From Sphingobium nicotianae (GTDB lineage: Bacteria; Pseudomonadota; Alphaproteobacteria; Sphingomonadales; Sphingomonadaceae): a stretch of DNA of 64,000 nt. The translations under genes were made by a program, and so were the position numbers. The notes beneath the pieces were generated by a model, which saw only the letters and a list, made by a program, of their open reading frames with translations, searched no databases and had not been told where the DNA came from. Every line of letters begins with the position of its first letter. Position 1 is the first letter of the stretch. The stretch spans positions 1 through 64,000 of the forward strand of contig NZ_JAHGAW010000012.1 of the NCBI RefSeq assembly GCF_018603885.1, given 5' to 3'. Shown in pieces: positions 7,534-14,889 of the stretch.

Positions 7534-9306
7534 TCACGCCGCTTCGGCGAACGGCTCGGCCTGCTCGTCGGGGTCCGGTGCGGCCCGCAAATCGCGTGCG
7601 ACAATGACCTTGGCGTGGGCCGCGACGGTGCCGACGCTGCCCCGCGCAGTATAAGCGCTCGGTGGGAACTGCATCCAGCGCGGCACCCAGCGCTCCACCT
7701 TGGCGCGGCCATCGGCACCGGCAAGATGGTCGCCGATGATCCGCTTCAACGTCTTGGACTTCTCGCCTGCATTGGCGGTGGAAACCATCTGGCCAGCCAC
7801 GTCGGCGACGATCCGGCCCAGTACCTCGCGGTCACGGATCAGCCCGAACAGCGCGTCGTCGGCCTGCCACCAATCGGCCATGTCGATGCCGATCTCGGAG
7901 CCGACCGGCTCGACGGCGGCACTCCCCGCCGCCATCGTCTCGCCGATCACGACCGCGATCACTTCCATGACAGCGGGGTCCGGCAGCTCGATCAGGCGCA
8001 GGAATACGCCCGCCAGGCCATAGTCGTCGCCGTTGCCGCCGGTGACGGTCGGTTCTTCCGCCGAGAAGCCGAGCAGGTCGAGCACGGCACGGCGGCGCTC
8101 GTCGAACACCGTTTCCGCGCGGGACGTCTCGACGCTTTCACGCACCTCGTCGTTGCGGGTCGTCTGCGGCACGGGCCGCACGCTCCAAAGGTGCGAGCCG
8201 ACGATTGCATGGGCGGCCATGAGGCGAAGCGCCACTTCTGGCCGGGTCAGCAGCGCGGCGCGGACGGCGGCATGACGGTGCAGATCGACATAGGTCTGCA
8301 AGGTCGAGGTCAGCTCGGGGCGCTGCGGCTTCGGCCCTTCCGGGGCATCGCCGCTCGCCACACGCCGCGCTTCCTTGCGGGTCAGATAGCCCTCCTGGAA
8401 GGTCACTTCGCCGGTCGAGCGGACATCGACATAGACCCGCCCGCCCTTGCGCTTCGCGGCCTTCTCATATTCCCAAGAATGGAAATGCTCGGAGGGTGGG
8501 ACGATCACGACATCGCTCCAGCCATCCTCGATATAGGCCGCGCGGCGCGCGTCGATGGCCGCGCTCTGCGCCGTCCAGAAGGCATCGGGGTCCGCGAAAT
8601 AGCGGTCGTCGCCGAACAGGTCGGCGACGGTCGCGCCCGCATAGCTGTCGAGGTCGAACAGCGCGACGTTCGCCGCGATCGACTGCCCCCCGAACAGCCA
8701 TGCCTTCAACTGGTGGCCGGTCGGCGTGTAATTGTCGGGATCGTCGTAAAGCGCCAGCCACGCGCGCTGCTGACTCTTGCTGGCAAGGGTCAGGTGGCGG
8801 ACGGTGGTGCGGTCGATCTTCTCGTCGCGGTAGAGATTGCGGATGCGCGGCAGCAGATTGCCGAGCGCCAGCACGCGGCGGATCGTGAGGTCTGGCAGGC
8901 CGAAGGTCACGGCGATGTCATCCACCTCGCGGGCTTCCTTCACCAGCCGGGTGAAGGTTTCCCATTGGGTCACCTCGTCGGGGTCGAGCCGGGCGATGTT
9001 CTCGATCAGCGAGGCTTCAAGTGCGGCGGCATCGTCGCCCGCCTCCATGATCGCGGACGGCACCCGGCCAAGCTCGGGGTCCGCGCCTTCCTCGGCGTGC
9101 GCCAGCCGCGCGGCGTGGACGCGCCTGCGTCCTGCAACCAGCTCGAAGCGGCCTTCGGCAGCGCCGGGGCGCAGGATGACAGGCACGATGATGCCGCGCC
9201 TGCGCACGGTCGGCAGGATGTCGGACACATCGGGAGGCTTCTTGCCGTGGCGCATGTTCACGGCGCTGTCGTCGATGTTGCCAATGTCGATGAATTCGAG
9301 TTTCAT
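7534..9306 (-). CDS. ParB/RepB-type nuclease domain protein of ICE backbone
   Basis: The 590-residue protein has an N-terminal ParB-like domain (residues about 1-110: MKLEFIDIGNI, VPVILRPG, ELVAGRRRVHAARL, EASLIENIARLDPDEV), followed by a helix-turn-helix region (VTFGLPDLTIRRVLALGNLL). The long C-terminal part is peculiar to ICE and plasmid homologues of alphaproteobacteria. The start ATG at 9306 has AAGGAG seven bases upstream. No ParA partner is adjacent, so it may act in element maintenance or regulation rather than classical partition. It lies upstream of the DUF2958/ArdC pair on the same strand. Confidence 0.85.
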   Translation of the reverse strand: MKLEFIDIGNIDDSAVNMRHGKKPPDVSDILPTVRRRGIIVPVILRPGAAEGRFELVAGRRRVHAARLAHAEEGADPELGRVPSAIMEAGDDAAALEASLIENIARLDPDEVTQWETFTRLVKEAREVDDIAVTFGLPDLTIRRVLALGNLLPRIRNLYRDEKIDRTTVRHLTLASKSQQRAWLALYDDPDNYTPTGHQLKAWLFGGQSIAANVALFDLDSYAGATVADLFGDDRYFADPDAFWTAQSAAIDARRAAYIEDGWSDVVIVPPSEHFHSWEYEKAAKRKGGRVYVDVRSTGEVTFQEGYLTRKEARRVASGDAPEGPKPQRPELTSTLQTYVDLHRHAAVRAALLTRPEVALRLMAAHAIVGSHLWSVRPVPQTTRNDEVRESVETSRAETVFDERRRAVLDLLGFSAEEPTVTGGNGDDYGLAGVFLRLIELPDPAVMEVIAVVIGETMAAGSAAVEPVGSEIGIDMADWWQADDALFGLIRDREVLGRIVADVAGQMVSTANAGEKSKTLKRIIGDHLAGADGRAKVERWVPRWMQFPPSAYTARGSVGTVAAHAKVIVARDLRAAPDPDEQAEPFAEAA

Positions 9307-9391
9307 GACGTCACTCCTTGTGAGTGCCGGTCCGTCGCTCTTTCCGGGGTTGGCGGATCGGCTTACGAATGGCGGCGAACGGCCGCCCGCG

Positions 9392-9802
9392 TCATCCGCC
9401 TCGGGGCGGAAGCTGGTTGACTCCGGCGCTGCGGAGTTCCTGTTGGGCTGATAGGATCGATCCGGTTCGGCGGGCGGCATCGGCCCAAACCGACAAGCTG
9501 TGCGGCGTCGCGAAGGCGATGTCCTGCTCGATGCAGAGACCGAACGGCAGGCGAACCGAGGCGATCTCGGACAGGCTGAAATAGCCGAGTTCGGGGCAGC
9601 CGAAGCCAAGGTCGGCAAGGCCGAACAGGGTGTCGCCGTCCTCGTCGAGTTCGGTCGCGAGCCATGTCGCCGCGCCCACCGGATTGAACAGTTTCAGTAC
9701 CGGCACCGGATCGGGTTCGGGCTTCTCGTCGCGCTGGGCGGCGCGGTGGTTGATCGCGTTGGCGCGCAGCGCGAAGCGAAGATCGGGGGTCAGGAGGATC
9801 AT
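9392..9802 (-). CDS. DUF2958 domain protein
   Basis: A 136-residue protein starting MILLTPDLRFALRANA, with PVLKLFNPVGAATWLATEL, LFGLADLGFGCPELGYFSL and LPFGLCIEQDIAF, the conserved blocks of DUF2958. This family of unknown function is nearly always encoded beside ArdC and ParB-like genes on conjugative elements. GGAGG lies eight bases before the ATG at 9802, and the start overlaps the ArdC stop by four bases (ATGA), so the two are co-translated. Confidence 0.9.
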   Translation of the reverse strand: MILLTPDLRFALRANAINHRAAQRDEKPEPDPVPVLKLFNPVGAATWLATELDEDGDTLFGLADLGFGCPELGYFSLSEIASVRLPFGLCIEQDIAFATPHSLSVWADAARRTGSILSAQQELRSAGVNQLPPRGG

Positions 9803-10767
9803 GCCGCGATCCTCCCTTGCGCGCGCGCCTCTTGGGCCTCGCGGTGCCGCGCAAGCAGCCAGTCGGCGGCTTTGGTGGCGGCGCTGGCGGCGCGGAAGAT
9901 CGCGCGATTGTCCTCGCGCAGCACCTCGAGCCACGATCCGATATAGTCGGCGTGCCGCACGGTGGGGACGATGCCGAGCGCGGCGCAGAGGAAGGCCGAA
10001 CCCATCTCGGCGACCAGTTCTTCCCGCGCATAATCCTTGCTGCCGAAGGCATTCTTCAAGTCGCGCCCGAGCCGCTTGGGGTGGCCGGTCGCGTGGGTCA
10101 GCTCGTGCAGGCAGGTCCGATAATAGTTGATCTGATCGAAGAAGGCGGGCTGCGGCGGCACCTGCACGAAATCGGGGTCCGGCGCGTAGAACGCCTTGGA
10201 CCCGCCAATGCGAAAATCGACACCCGAAGCTGCGATGACTTCCTCGGCAACGGGCACGATCTCACGTTCGGGCAGCGGCGCAGGATCGGACGCCAGCCCG
10301 GCGCGCAGCCCTTCGCACTGCGCGACATTGAAGACGGTGAAGCGCTTCAAGAACGGCACGGCGCGGGCTTCGTCGCCGTCGCGCTGGGCGCGTTCCCTCT
10401 CGGCCTCGGGAGTGAAGCGGTCGGCATAGACCACGGTCACGCCATGCTCACCCTTGCGGACGCAGCCGCCTGCCTCCTGCGCCTGACGGAAGGTGAGCCA
10501 CGATTGCGAAGGCCAGTCATGCTCGATGACCGCACCCCACAGGATCAGGATGTTGACGCCGGAGTAGGTCCGGGCGGTGAGCGCGTTGCGCGGCAAGCCG
10601 GGACCGGTGCCGCCGGTCCTCCCCCACGGCTGGACCCACGGGAAGCGCCCCGCCTCAAGCTCACTGATGATGCGCGCGGTCACCTCGTCATAGAGGTTCG
10701 CGCGGGGTTCCTGTTGCTGCTCCTGCGACGCCGGGCGGCGGGCACTGCGGCTCGATGATCTGGGCAC
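9799..10767 (-). CDS. ardC: ArdC-family antirestriction protein
   Basis: ArdC proteins bind single-stranded DNA and protect incoming conjugative DNA from restriction. The 322-residue product has the N-terminal ssDNA-binding domain (NLYDEVTARIISELEAG, PRNALTARTYSGVNILILW, VRKGEHGVTVVYAD) and a C-terminal zincin-like metallopeptidase domain with HELTHATGHPKRL, YAREELVAEMG. The GTG at 10767 is taken as start because GGAGG lies seven bases upstream and the family begins near here; the longer ATG frame extends into non-protein-like sequence. It leads the operon with DUF2958. Confidence 0.88.
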   Translation of the reverse strand: MPRSSSRSARRPASQEQQQEPRANLYDEVTARIISELEAGRFPWVQPWGRTGGTGPGLPRNALTARTYSGVNILILWGAVIEHDWPSQSWLTFRQAQEAGGCVRKGEHGVTVVYADRFTPEAERERAQRDGDEARAVPFLKRFTVFNVAQCEGLRAGLASDPAPLPEREIVPVAEEVIAASGVDFRIGGSKAFYAPDPDFVQVPPQPAFFDQINYYRTCLHELTHATGHPKRLGRDLKNAFGSKDYAREELVAEMGSAFLCAALGIVPTVRHADYIGSWLEVLREDNRAIFRAASAATKAADWLLARHREAQEARAQGRIAA

Positions 10768-11134
10768 GGCCTGTCCTCCACGCCACCCGAAAAGGCACAA
10801 AGCCTCCCCGCGAAGGCGGGGGTGGGCGGCGAGACGCGACCAAGAGGCCCGGCTTCGAGCGGGCGAAGACACCGCAGGGAGGAACGGACGTGGAGCACCC
10901 CGAAGGGGTTGGCTTCGCCCGCGTCGGGCCTAGCCGGGAGCGCCGCCCGCACCCGCCGTAACGGGAGAGGCACAAGCAGCGCCGCCGCGCGGGAGCGCGG
11001 CGTCCGCAGCCACGCCAGCGATCGTCACCGGATGGCCGAGACCCGGCACGGGGCTCGGCGGAGACCGCGTCCAAGCGGTCGAAGTAGAGCGCGGTCGCAC
11101 TGCGGTGCGAGGCGCAGACATCAGCCTGTTCGTA
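10768..11134. other. GC-rich intergenic leader upstream of ardC
   Basis: No convincing gene is seen in this 367-base stretch. It is very GC-rich and contains short dyads such as CCCCGC-gaag-GCGGGG near 10806-10821. It should carry the ardC promoter (minus). The frames that cross it are arginine/proline-rich shadows. Confidence 0.5.
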
Positions 11135-11392
11135 CTACTGCGTCACCTGCCGGTTCAACGCGACCAGCGCGGTGCCGAGGCCTTCGCCAACGATCCAGCG
11201 GGCGCGTTCGAGATGCGAGCGCCAGCAGGCTTCGGTATTCTCGTCGGCCAAGTCGAGGCGCATGAGAGAGGACGCGGCTTCACGCCAGTCGCGACCGGCA
11301 TCGTCTGCCTCGAGCAGCGCCGCGTAGAGCGCGAGGTTCTTTCGGTCATATTCGACCACCTCTTTTCCCGAAGGAGCCAATGCCTCGCTCAT
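11135..11392 (-). CDS. qseM: QseM-like DUF2285 antiactivator
   Basis: An 85-residue protein with the DUF2285-type signature VEYDRKNLALYAALLEADD, GRDWREAASSLM and CWRSHLERARWIVGEG. In ICEMlSymR7A the small DUF2285 protein QseM binds and blocks both the LuxR-type TraR and the excision activator FseA, keeping transfer off in most cells (established knowledge for that element). Here it is divergent from a 76-residue Xre regulator, as qseM is from qseC. Start ATG 11392 is preferred over an upstream GTG at 11419. Function is inferred from family and context. Confidence 0.7.
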   Translation of the reverse strand: MSEALAPSGKEVVEYDRKNLALYAALLEADDAGRDWREAASSLMRLDLADENTEACWRSHLERARWIVGEGLGTALVALNRQVTQ

Positions 11393-11425
11393 GCCCAATT
11401 GAACAACTCTCCCGATCACCTTGAC

Positions 11426-11435
11426 GAGTATACTC
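11426..11435. promoter_or_regulatory. Palindrome between qseM-like and qseC-like genes
   Basis: GAGTATACTC is a perfect 10-base dyad in the 81-base gap between the divergent starts. Xre controller proteins of the QseC type bind paired dyads in this position, so this is a candidate operator. A second half-match (ACTCGACTAT) lies at 11447-11456. Inference only. Confidence 0.4.
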
Positions 11436-11473
11436 CGTGGATTGTCACTCGACTATGGCGTCCTTTTCGGCTG

Positions 11474-11701
11474 GTGGCCAGTCGAGAACATCTTGCCAGG
11501 AATCTGAAGCGCTTGCGGACAGCCAAGGGGCTCTCTCAGGAAGCGTTGGCTGATGCGGCGGGAATCGACAGGACGTATGTGAGCGCGCTGGAACGGCGGA
11601 AATATAGCTTGAGCATCGACCGGCTCGACCAAATCGCTCTGTCCCTAGGTGTTGAGCCGCACGTCCTCCTGATGCCGGTGCCGCCCGCGTCTGAGGATTG
11701 A
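11474..11701 (+). CDS. qseC: QseC-like Xre-family transcriptional regulator
   Basis: A 75-residue HTH_3 protein: ASREHLARNLKRLRTAKGLS then QEALADAAGIDRTYVSALER and a C-terminal IDRLDQIALSLGVEPHVLL. The frame has no ATG close to the domain; GTG 11474 is the best start and puts the whole domain inside, though no ribosome site is obvious. In ICEMlSymR7A QseC is a small Xre regulator that by binding the shared operator sets a bistable switch over qseM. The divergent arrangement here is the same. Other small Xre regulators would look alike, so the name rests on context. Confidence 0.7.
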   Translation: MASREHLARNLKRLRTAKGLSQEALADAAGIDRTYVSALERRKYSLSIDRLDQIALSLGVEPHVLLMPVPPASED

Positions 11702-11765
11702 TCCATTTTGGTGTATAACGAAGCGGACCGCCAGCACTTACGTTAGCGGACGGGTCGGCATGCCC

Positions 11766-12471
11766 TCAGGTGTCGAGGACGGCGCGCGGACCGGCGCGGA
11801 TCATTCGGTCGCCAGTGGCGATCATGCGTCGGACGAGGGATTTCCGGTGTTCGCCGTCACCGGGCCAATCACCATGGCCGAACAGGCCGTCGGCGATCTC
11901 CCTGAGGCTTGCCCCCGCCGCGCGGGCCTCCGCGGCATGTAACGCCTGGAGCCTGCCGGCGAGTTGAAGATGGTGGCGGGTGATGGCCGGCTTCGCGACG
12001 AAGGCGCGAACGACGGCGAGCCTGTCCTCGAGCCGGCGATCGTCTGGCAGCTCGAAACGCAGAAAAACCGGTCCCGCCAGCACAGTGCCGTCGATGACGT
12101 CCAGCCGGAACAGCGCGCCTCCGCGGTCGACCAGCACGTGCTCGCCGGCCGAGCCGCGGACGACGCGCCCGGCTTCCCGGATCATCTCGAAGTTGCGCTG
12201 GTCCCGCCCTCCGGAAGGCGAGGCGCGCACTGCAAGCACGCGCGGATCGGCGGCCGCCGACCAGATCGGCAGCACGAGAGCGCAGCTGTGCGCCGGGTCT
12301 TCAGGGAAAGTGCAGCCCCCAGTCGGCGGCGAATGCCGGTTCCGGCTGCGTCGGATCAAGACCGGCGAATGCCGCCTGGTAGGCCGGGTCCCGCCGCAAC
12401 ACCTCCCACGCAAGCGCCGGACGACCCCGCCGGATGACCGCCGCAACTGCGTCGGGATGGGGCGCGATCAC
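11766..12471 (-). CDS. fseA: FseA-like excision activator, two frames joined by +1 frameshift
   Basis: Frame A starts at GTG 12471 (TGAGG nine bases upstream) and encodes 56 residues with the DUF6499-like RRGRPALAWEVLRRDPAYQ, stopping at TGA 12303-12301. The plus-one frame continues without a gap from GAA at 12302 to 11766 and encodes 178 residues of DUF2285 type, ending GASLREIADGLFGHG then GEHRKSLVRRMIATGDRM. Joined they give about 234 residues. In ICEMlSymR7A fseA is made by programmed frameshifting of two such ORFs and activates rdfS and excision. The gene lies 11 bases after phyH in an operon with luxI. Without shifting only the short DUF6499 part is made. Confidence 0.75.
12300..12309 (-). 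promoter_or_regulatory. Programmed +1 ribosomal frameshift site TTT-CCC-TGA-A
   Basis: On the minus strand frame A reads TTT CCC TGA. If the CCC-decoding tRNA slips one base to CCT, the next codon is GAA and the second frame of fseA follows directly. CCC before a slow TGA is a classic +1 shift context, and the residues either side (ADWGLHFP / EDPAHS) read as one continuous domain. Confidence 0.7.
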
Positions 12472-12482
12472 TGAGCCGGACC

Positions 12483-13349
12483 TCAGCCGAGCTCGCCCAT
12501 CTGGGATCGGACAAACAATGCGGCGGCCTCCGCCTGGTCAGGTCGAAGCGCGTCGATTGCGGGCAGATGCTCGGGAACATGATCGCCGAGCAGCACCGAC
12601 GGGCACTGACCCTCGACATTGCCGAGGTTCGGCCGATGCTGCGCGTAGCCGACCAGCGCTGCCAATTCGGGCGAGAAGCGCCGTGCGACCTGGGGCGGGT
12701 AGACCAGCCACTGGAGCTCGAATGGTTTCAACCAGCCAAGGCAGTAGCTGATGATGATCCCCCGGCGCGGTGCCGGACTTCCGTTGCCGCCTCCGCCATG
12801 CAGGGTGGAGCCGAGAAACAGCAGGGCATCACCGGGCGCTACCGTCGGCACGAGGCTGTCGTTTTCGGGGAGCACGGCCACGTCCTGATCGAAGTGACTT
12901 CCCGACCATAGCCGGGTGCCGCCATTCGCGCGCGTGAACGGTGTCAGCGGCCACATGACGTTGACGAGATATTCGATGCTGCCCTTGGGGCCTTGCCACA
13001 TGTCCTGGTCGCGATGCGGCAGCCGCGGGAGAGCGCCGGGATGGATCTCGATCGCCTGGGTCAGGTTGAGCGCGATCCGCTCGCACCAGGGCAGCAGCAT
13101 CTGCTCGACGAGGCCGAGGATCAGCGGGTGCATGACCAGCTTCTCGATGCCTGCCGATCGGGTCAGCAGCGAGCCGAAGCGCTTGGTCCGCGCGCCGTAA
13201 AAAACGCCTTCGCACAGCGGCGTCGCCTGGAAGCGGGCGTCCAGGTCGGACTCGACCCCGGCAACGAGCTCCGGAGTCACGGCCTGGCTGAAGACGCACC
13301 AGCCGTCGCGCGCCAGCATGGCGGCGTGGCGATCGACCACCGCGCTCAC
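12483..13349 (-). CDS. Phytanoyl-CoA dioxygenase (PhyH) family protein of the QS operon
   Basis: A 288-residue Fe(II)/2-oxoglutarate oxygenase-like protein. PHRDQDMWQGP supplies the HxD pair and LGSTLHGGGGN the distal His; RRGIIISYCLGW carries the usual Arg for 2-oxoglutarate. Its GTG start overlaps the luxI stop (GTGA), and fseA follows 11 bases later. In sphingomonads a phyH gene next to luxI is common; in ICEMlSymR7A two enzymes that finish the acyl-homoserine-lactone signal occupy this operon position. I infer hydroxylation of the AHL acyl chain or its precursor; substrate is untested. Confidence 0.85.
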   Translation of the reverse strand: MSAVVDRHAAMLARDGWCVFSQAVTPELVAGVESDLDARFQATPLCEGVFYGARTKRFGSLLTRSAGIEKLVMHPLILGLVEQMLLPWCERIALNLTQAIEIHPGALPRLPHRDQDMWQGPKGSIEYLVNVMWPLTPFTRANGGTRLWSGSHFDQDVAVLPENDSLVPTVAPGDALLFLGSTLHGGGGNGSPAPRRGIIISYCLGWLKPFELQWLVYPPQVARRFSPELAALVGYAQHRPNLGNVEGQCPSVLLGDHVPEHLPAIDALRPDQAEAAALFVRSQMGELG

Positions 13350-13951
13350 GCCGCCACCCGATCGGTCGCGTCCGGATAGACGCCGGTCCAGCGCAGGCGC
13401 TCGCGCGTGTCAGGCCGGATGTGGATCAGGAAGGCGCCGATCGGCCCGCCGGGGATGCGCACGGCCGGGCCGAGCGGTTCGGCCTGCCAGCCCATCGAGA
13501 GCACCTCCTTGCGGAAGGCATCGGGGATGACGCCGGTGTAGCGCTCGATCCCGCGTTCGAGCGCGACGTCCACCATCGCGGCGAACAGCAGGTTGCGCAG
13601 CTTCCGGCGACGCTCGGCACCATGCCGCTGCGGCAGGCAAAGCCGGGTGCTTTCCCACGTGGCCTCGTCGGCTGGGACACCGAACGGGCAGAGATGCGGG
13701 AAGAGCGTTCCGAGCATGTGCGGCTGGGCACTGGGGAAGAGTCGGATCGACGCGGCGTGGCTGCCGTCGCTCTCCGCCGCAATGAGGTAGACCGTGTGCG
13801 AATTGTCGAACTGGTCGATCTCGTATTGGCCGTCCACCACCGGCAAATCCCAACCGAACAGGTCGACGAAGAGGCGCTTGCGATCGGCGAACATGGACTG
13901 GAGCAGCGGACGGTTCTCCAGCGCCAGATGGTTGTCGATGATGTGGATCAA
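13346..13951 (-). CDS. LuxI-family acyl-homoserine lactone synthase
   Basis: The 201-residue enzyme makes an AHL from S-adenosylmethionine and an acyl donor. Family-invariant residues are present: RKRLFVDLFGWDLPV (Arg, Phe, Trp), EIDQFDNSHTVYL (Asp-x-x-Asp), SIRLFPS (Arg) and ATWESTRLCL (Glu-x-x-Arg). The only start giving the conserved N-terminus is TTG 13951, with GGGAG six bases upstream. It heads the operon luxI-phyH-fseA, so AHL synthesis and ICE excision are under one promoter, presumably activated by the LuxR protein encoded just upstream. Confidence 0.92.
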   Translation of the reverse strand: MIHIIDNHLALENRPLLQSMFADRKRLFVDLFGWDLPVVDGQYEIDQFDNSHTVYLIAAESDGSHAASIRLFPSAQPHMLGTLFPHLCPFGVPADEATWESTRLCLPQRHGAERRRKLRNLLFAAMVDVALERGIERYTGVIPDAFRKEVLSMGWQAEPLGPAVRIPGGPIGAFLIHIRPDTRERLRWTGVYPDATDRVAA

Positions 13952-14012
13952 GGGATGCTCCCGCTCGTGGTTTCGCCTGCGAGAAGAGCAGCGGCGGATC
14001 AGCCGAAATAGA

Positions 14013-14028
14013 CCGAGTGATTACTCGG
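14013..14028. promoter_or_regulatory. Dyad CCGAGT-gatt-ACTCGG between luxR and luxI
   Basis: A perfect 6-base inverted repeat with 4-base spacer overlaps the luxR stop and lies 62 bases upstream of the luxI start. It may be the binding site of the LuxR protein in the luxI promoter or a weak luxR terminator (on the minus strand TCTATTT follows). Both fit. Confidence 0.4.
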
Positions 14029-14809
14029 GTTGACGAGGCCGGAGTTCGTCCAGGCCGATCTCCCCGGCGAGAACGGCGCTCACCACCAGCTCCGTCCGGT
14101 CATGGGCATCGAATATACGACGGGCTTCCGTAAGGTATCCGTCGACAGTCCGCGGCGTCAGTGCGAGCGCGCGCGCGATCTCCTTGTTGGAATAGCCGCG
14201 CCCGGCGAGGATCACGCAATCACGCGGTCGCGGATGCAGTCCTGGCAGGGCCGGGACAATCGGCGCCTGGCCCAGCACCAGCCTCCTGGCTGCCTGAAAG
14301 GCGAAGATGCCGATCATCTGCGAGGCACCCAGATAGCGATGCGCCCGTTCGGGTTGGTGCGTGCCCGCGAAGGTGCAGGATCCCATGCGATCACCAAGCC
14401 GGACATATGGCACGGTGATACCTTCGTTCAGGCCTTCCCTGGCGCCCAATTCAAAGCTGGCGAGATCCTGTCGATCGAGCTCGATGAGGCGCGGCAGATC
14501 GGACCAGAGAAAGGCGCTATCGGCGAAGATGCATCCCCGGATGACTGGATCGCGACGATAGCGATGCTGTCCGATCAGACGCTCGGTGATCGCTGCAGGA
14601 TAGTCCTTTAAATCAACGCGATCCGTGCGAGCTTCCCGGAGATCGTCGTGATGGATCAGCGCGTAGTGACGAAAATCCATTGCTCGTGTGACCGACTCCA
14701 TCACGCTGGCCAGCTCCAGGCGCGAGCCGACCGCACGCAACGCGTCGACAACGGCGCTCGTCAACGCAAGGCAGGATAGGCTACGCAACTTGGCGGGGGC
14801 ACGCGACAC
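14021..14809 (-). CDS. LuxR-family AHL-responsive regulator
   Basis: A 262-residue regulator with an N-terminal autoinducer-binding domain (residues about 25-175; DFRHYALIHH, FLWSDLPRL, GITVPYVRLGDRMGSCTFAG) and a C-terminal HTH (RPRDCVILAGRGYSNKEIA, LTPRTVDGYLTEARRIF). GTG 14809 is the start. It is directly upstream of luxI on the same strand, 69 bases away. It corresponds to TraR of ICEMlSymR7A and should activate luxI-phyH-fseA when its AHL accumulates; the QseM-like protein is the expected antiactivator. Confidence 0.92.
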   Translation of the reverse strand: MSRAPAKLRSLSCLALTSAVVDALRAVGSRLELASVMESVTRAMDFRHYALIHHDDLREARTDRVDLKDYPAAITERLIGQHRYRRDPVIRGCIFADSAFLWSDLPRLIELDRQDLASFELGAREGLNEGITVPYVRLGDRMGSCTFAGTHQPERAHRYLGASQMIGIFAFQAARRLVLGQAPIVPALPGLHPRPRDCVILAGRGYSNKEIARALALTPRTVDGYLTEARRIFDAHDRTELVVSAVLAGEIGLDELRPRQPE

Positions 14810-14889
14810 TCAGTAACCCCAGTCTCTCCCCATCGAGATTTCACAGGTCGGAGCATGCGAGCTCCTCATGACAAGTCAGATTGGGTGCA

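Noticed and set aside
7615..9420. 601-codon plus-strand ORF opposite the ParB-like gene
   Set aside because: It is an antisense shadow typical of high-GC DNA; the minus frame has clear domains and a ribosome site.
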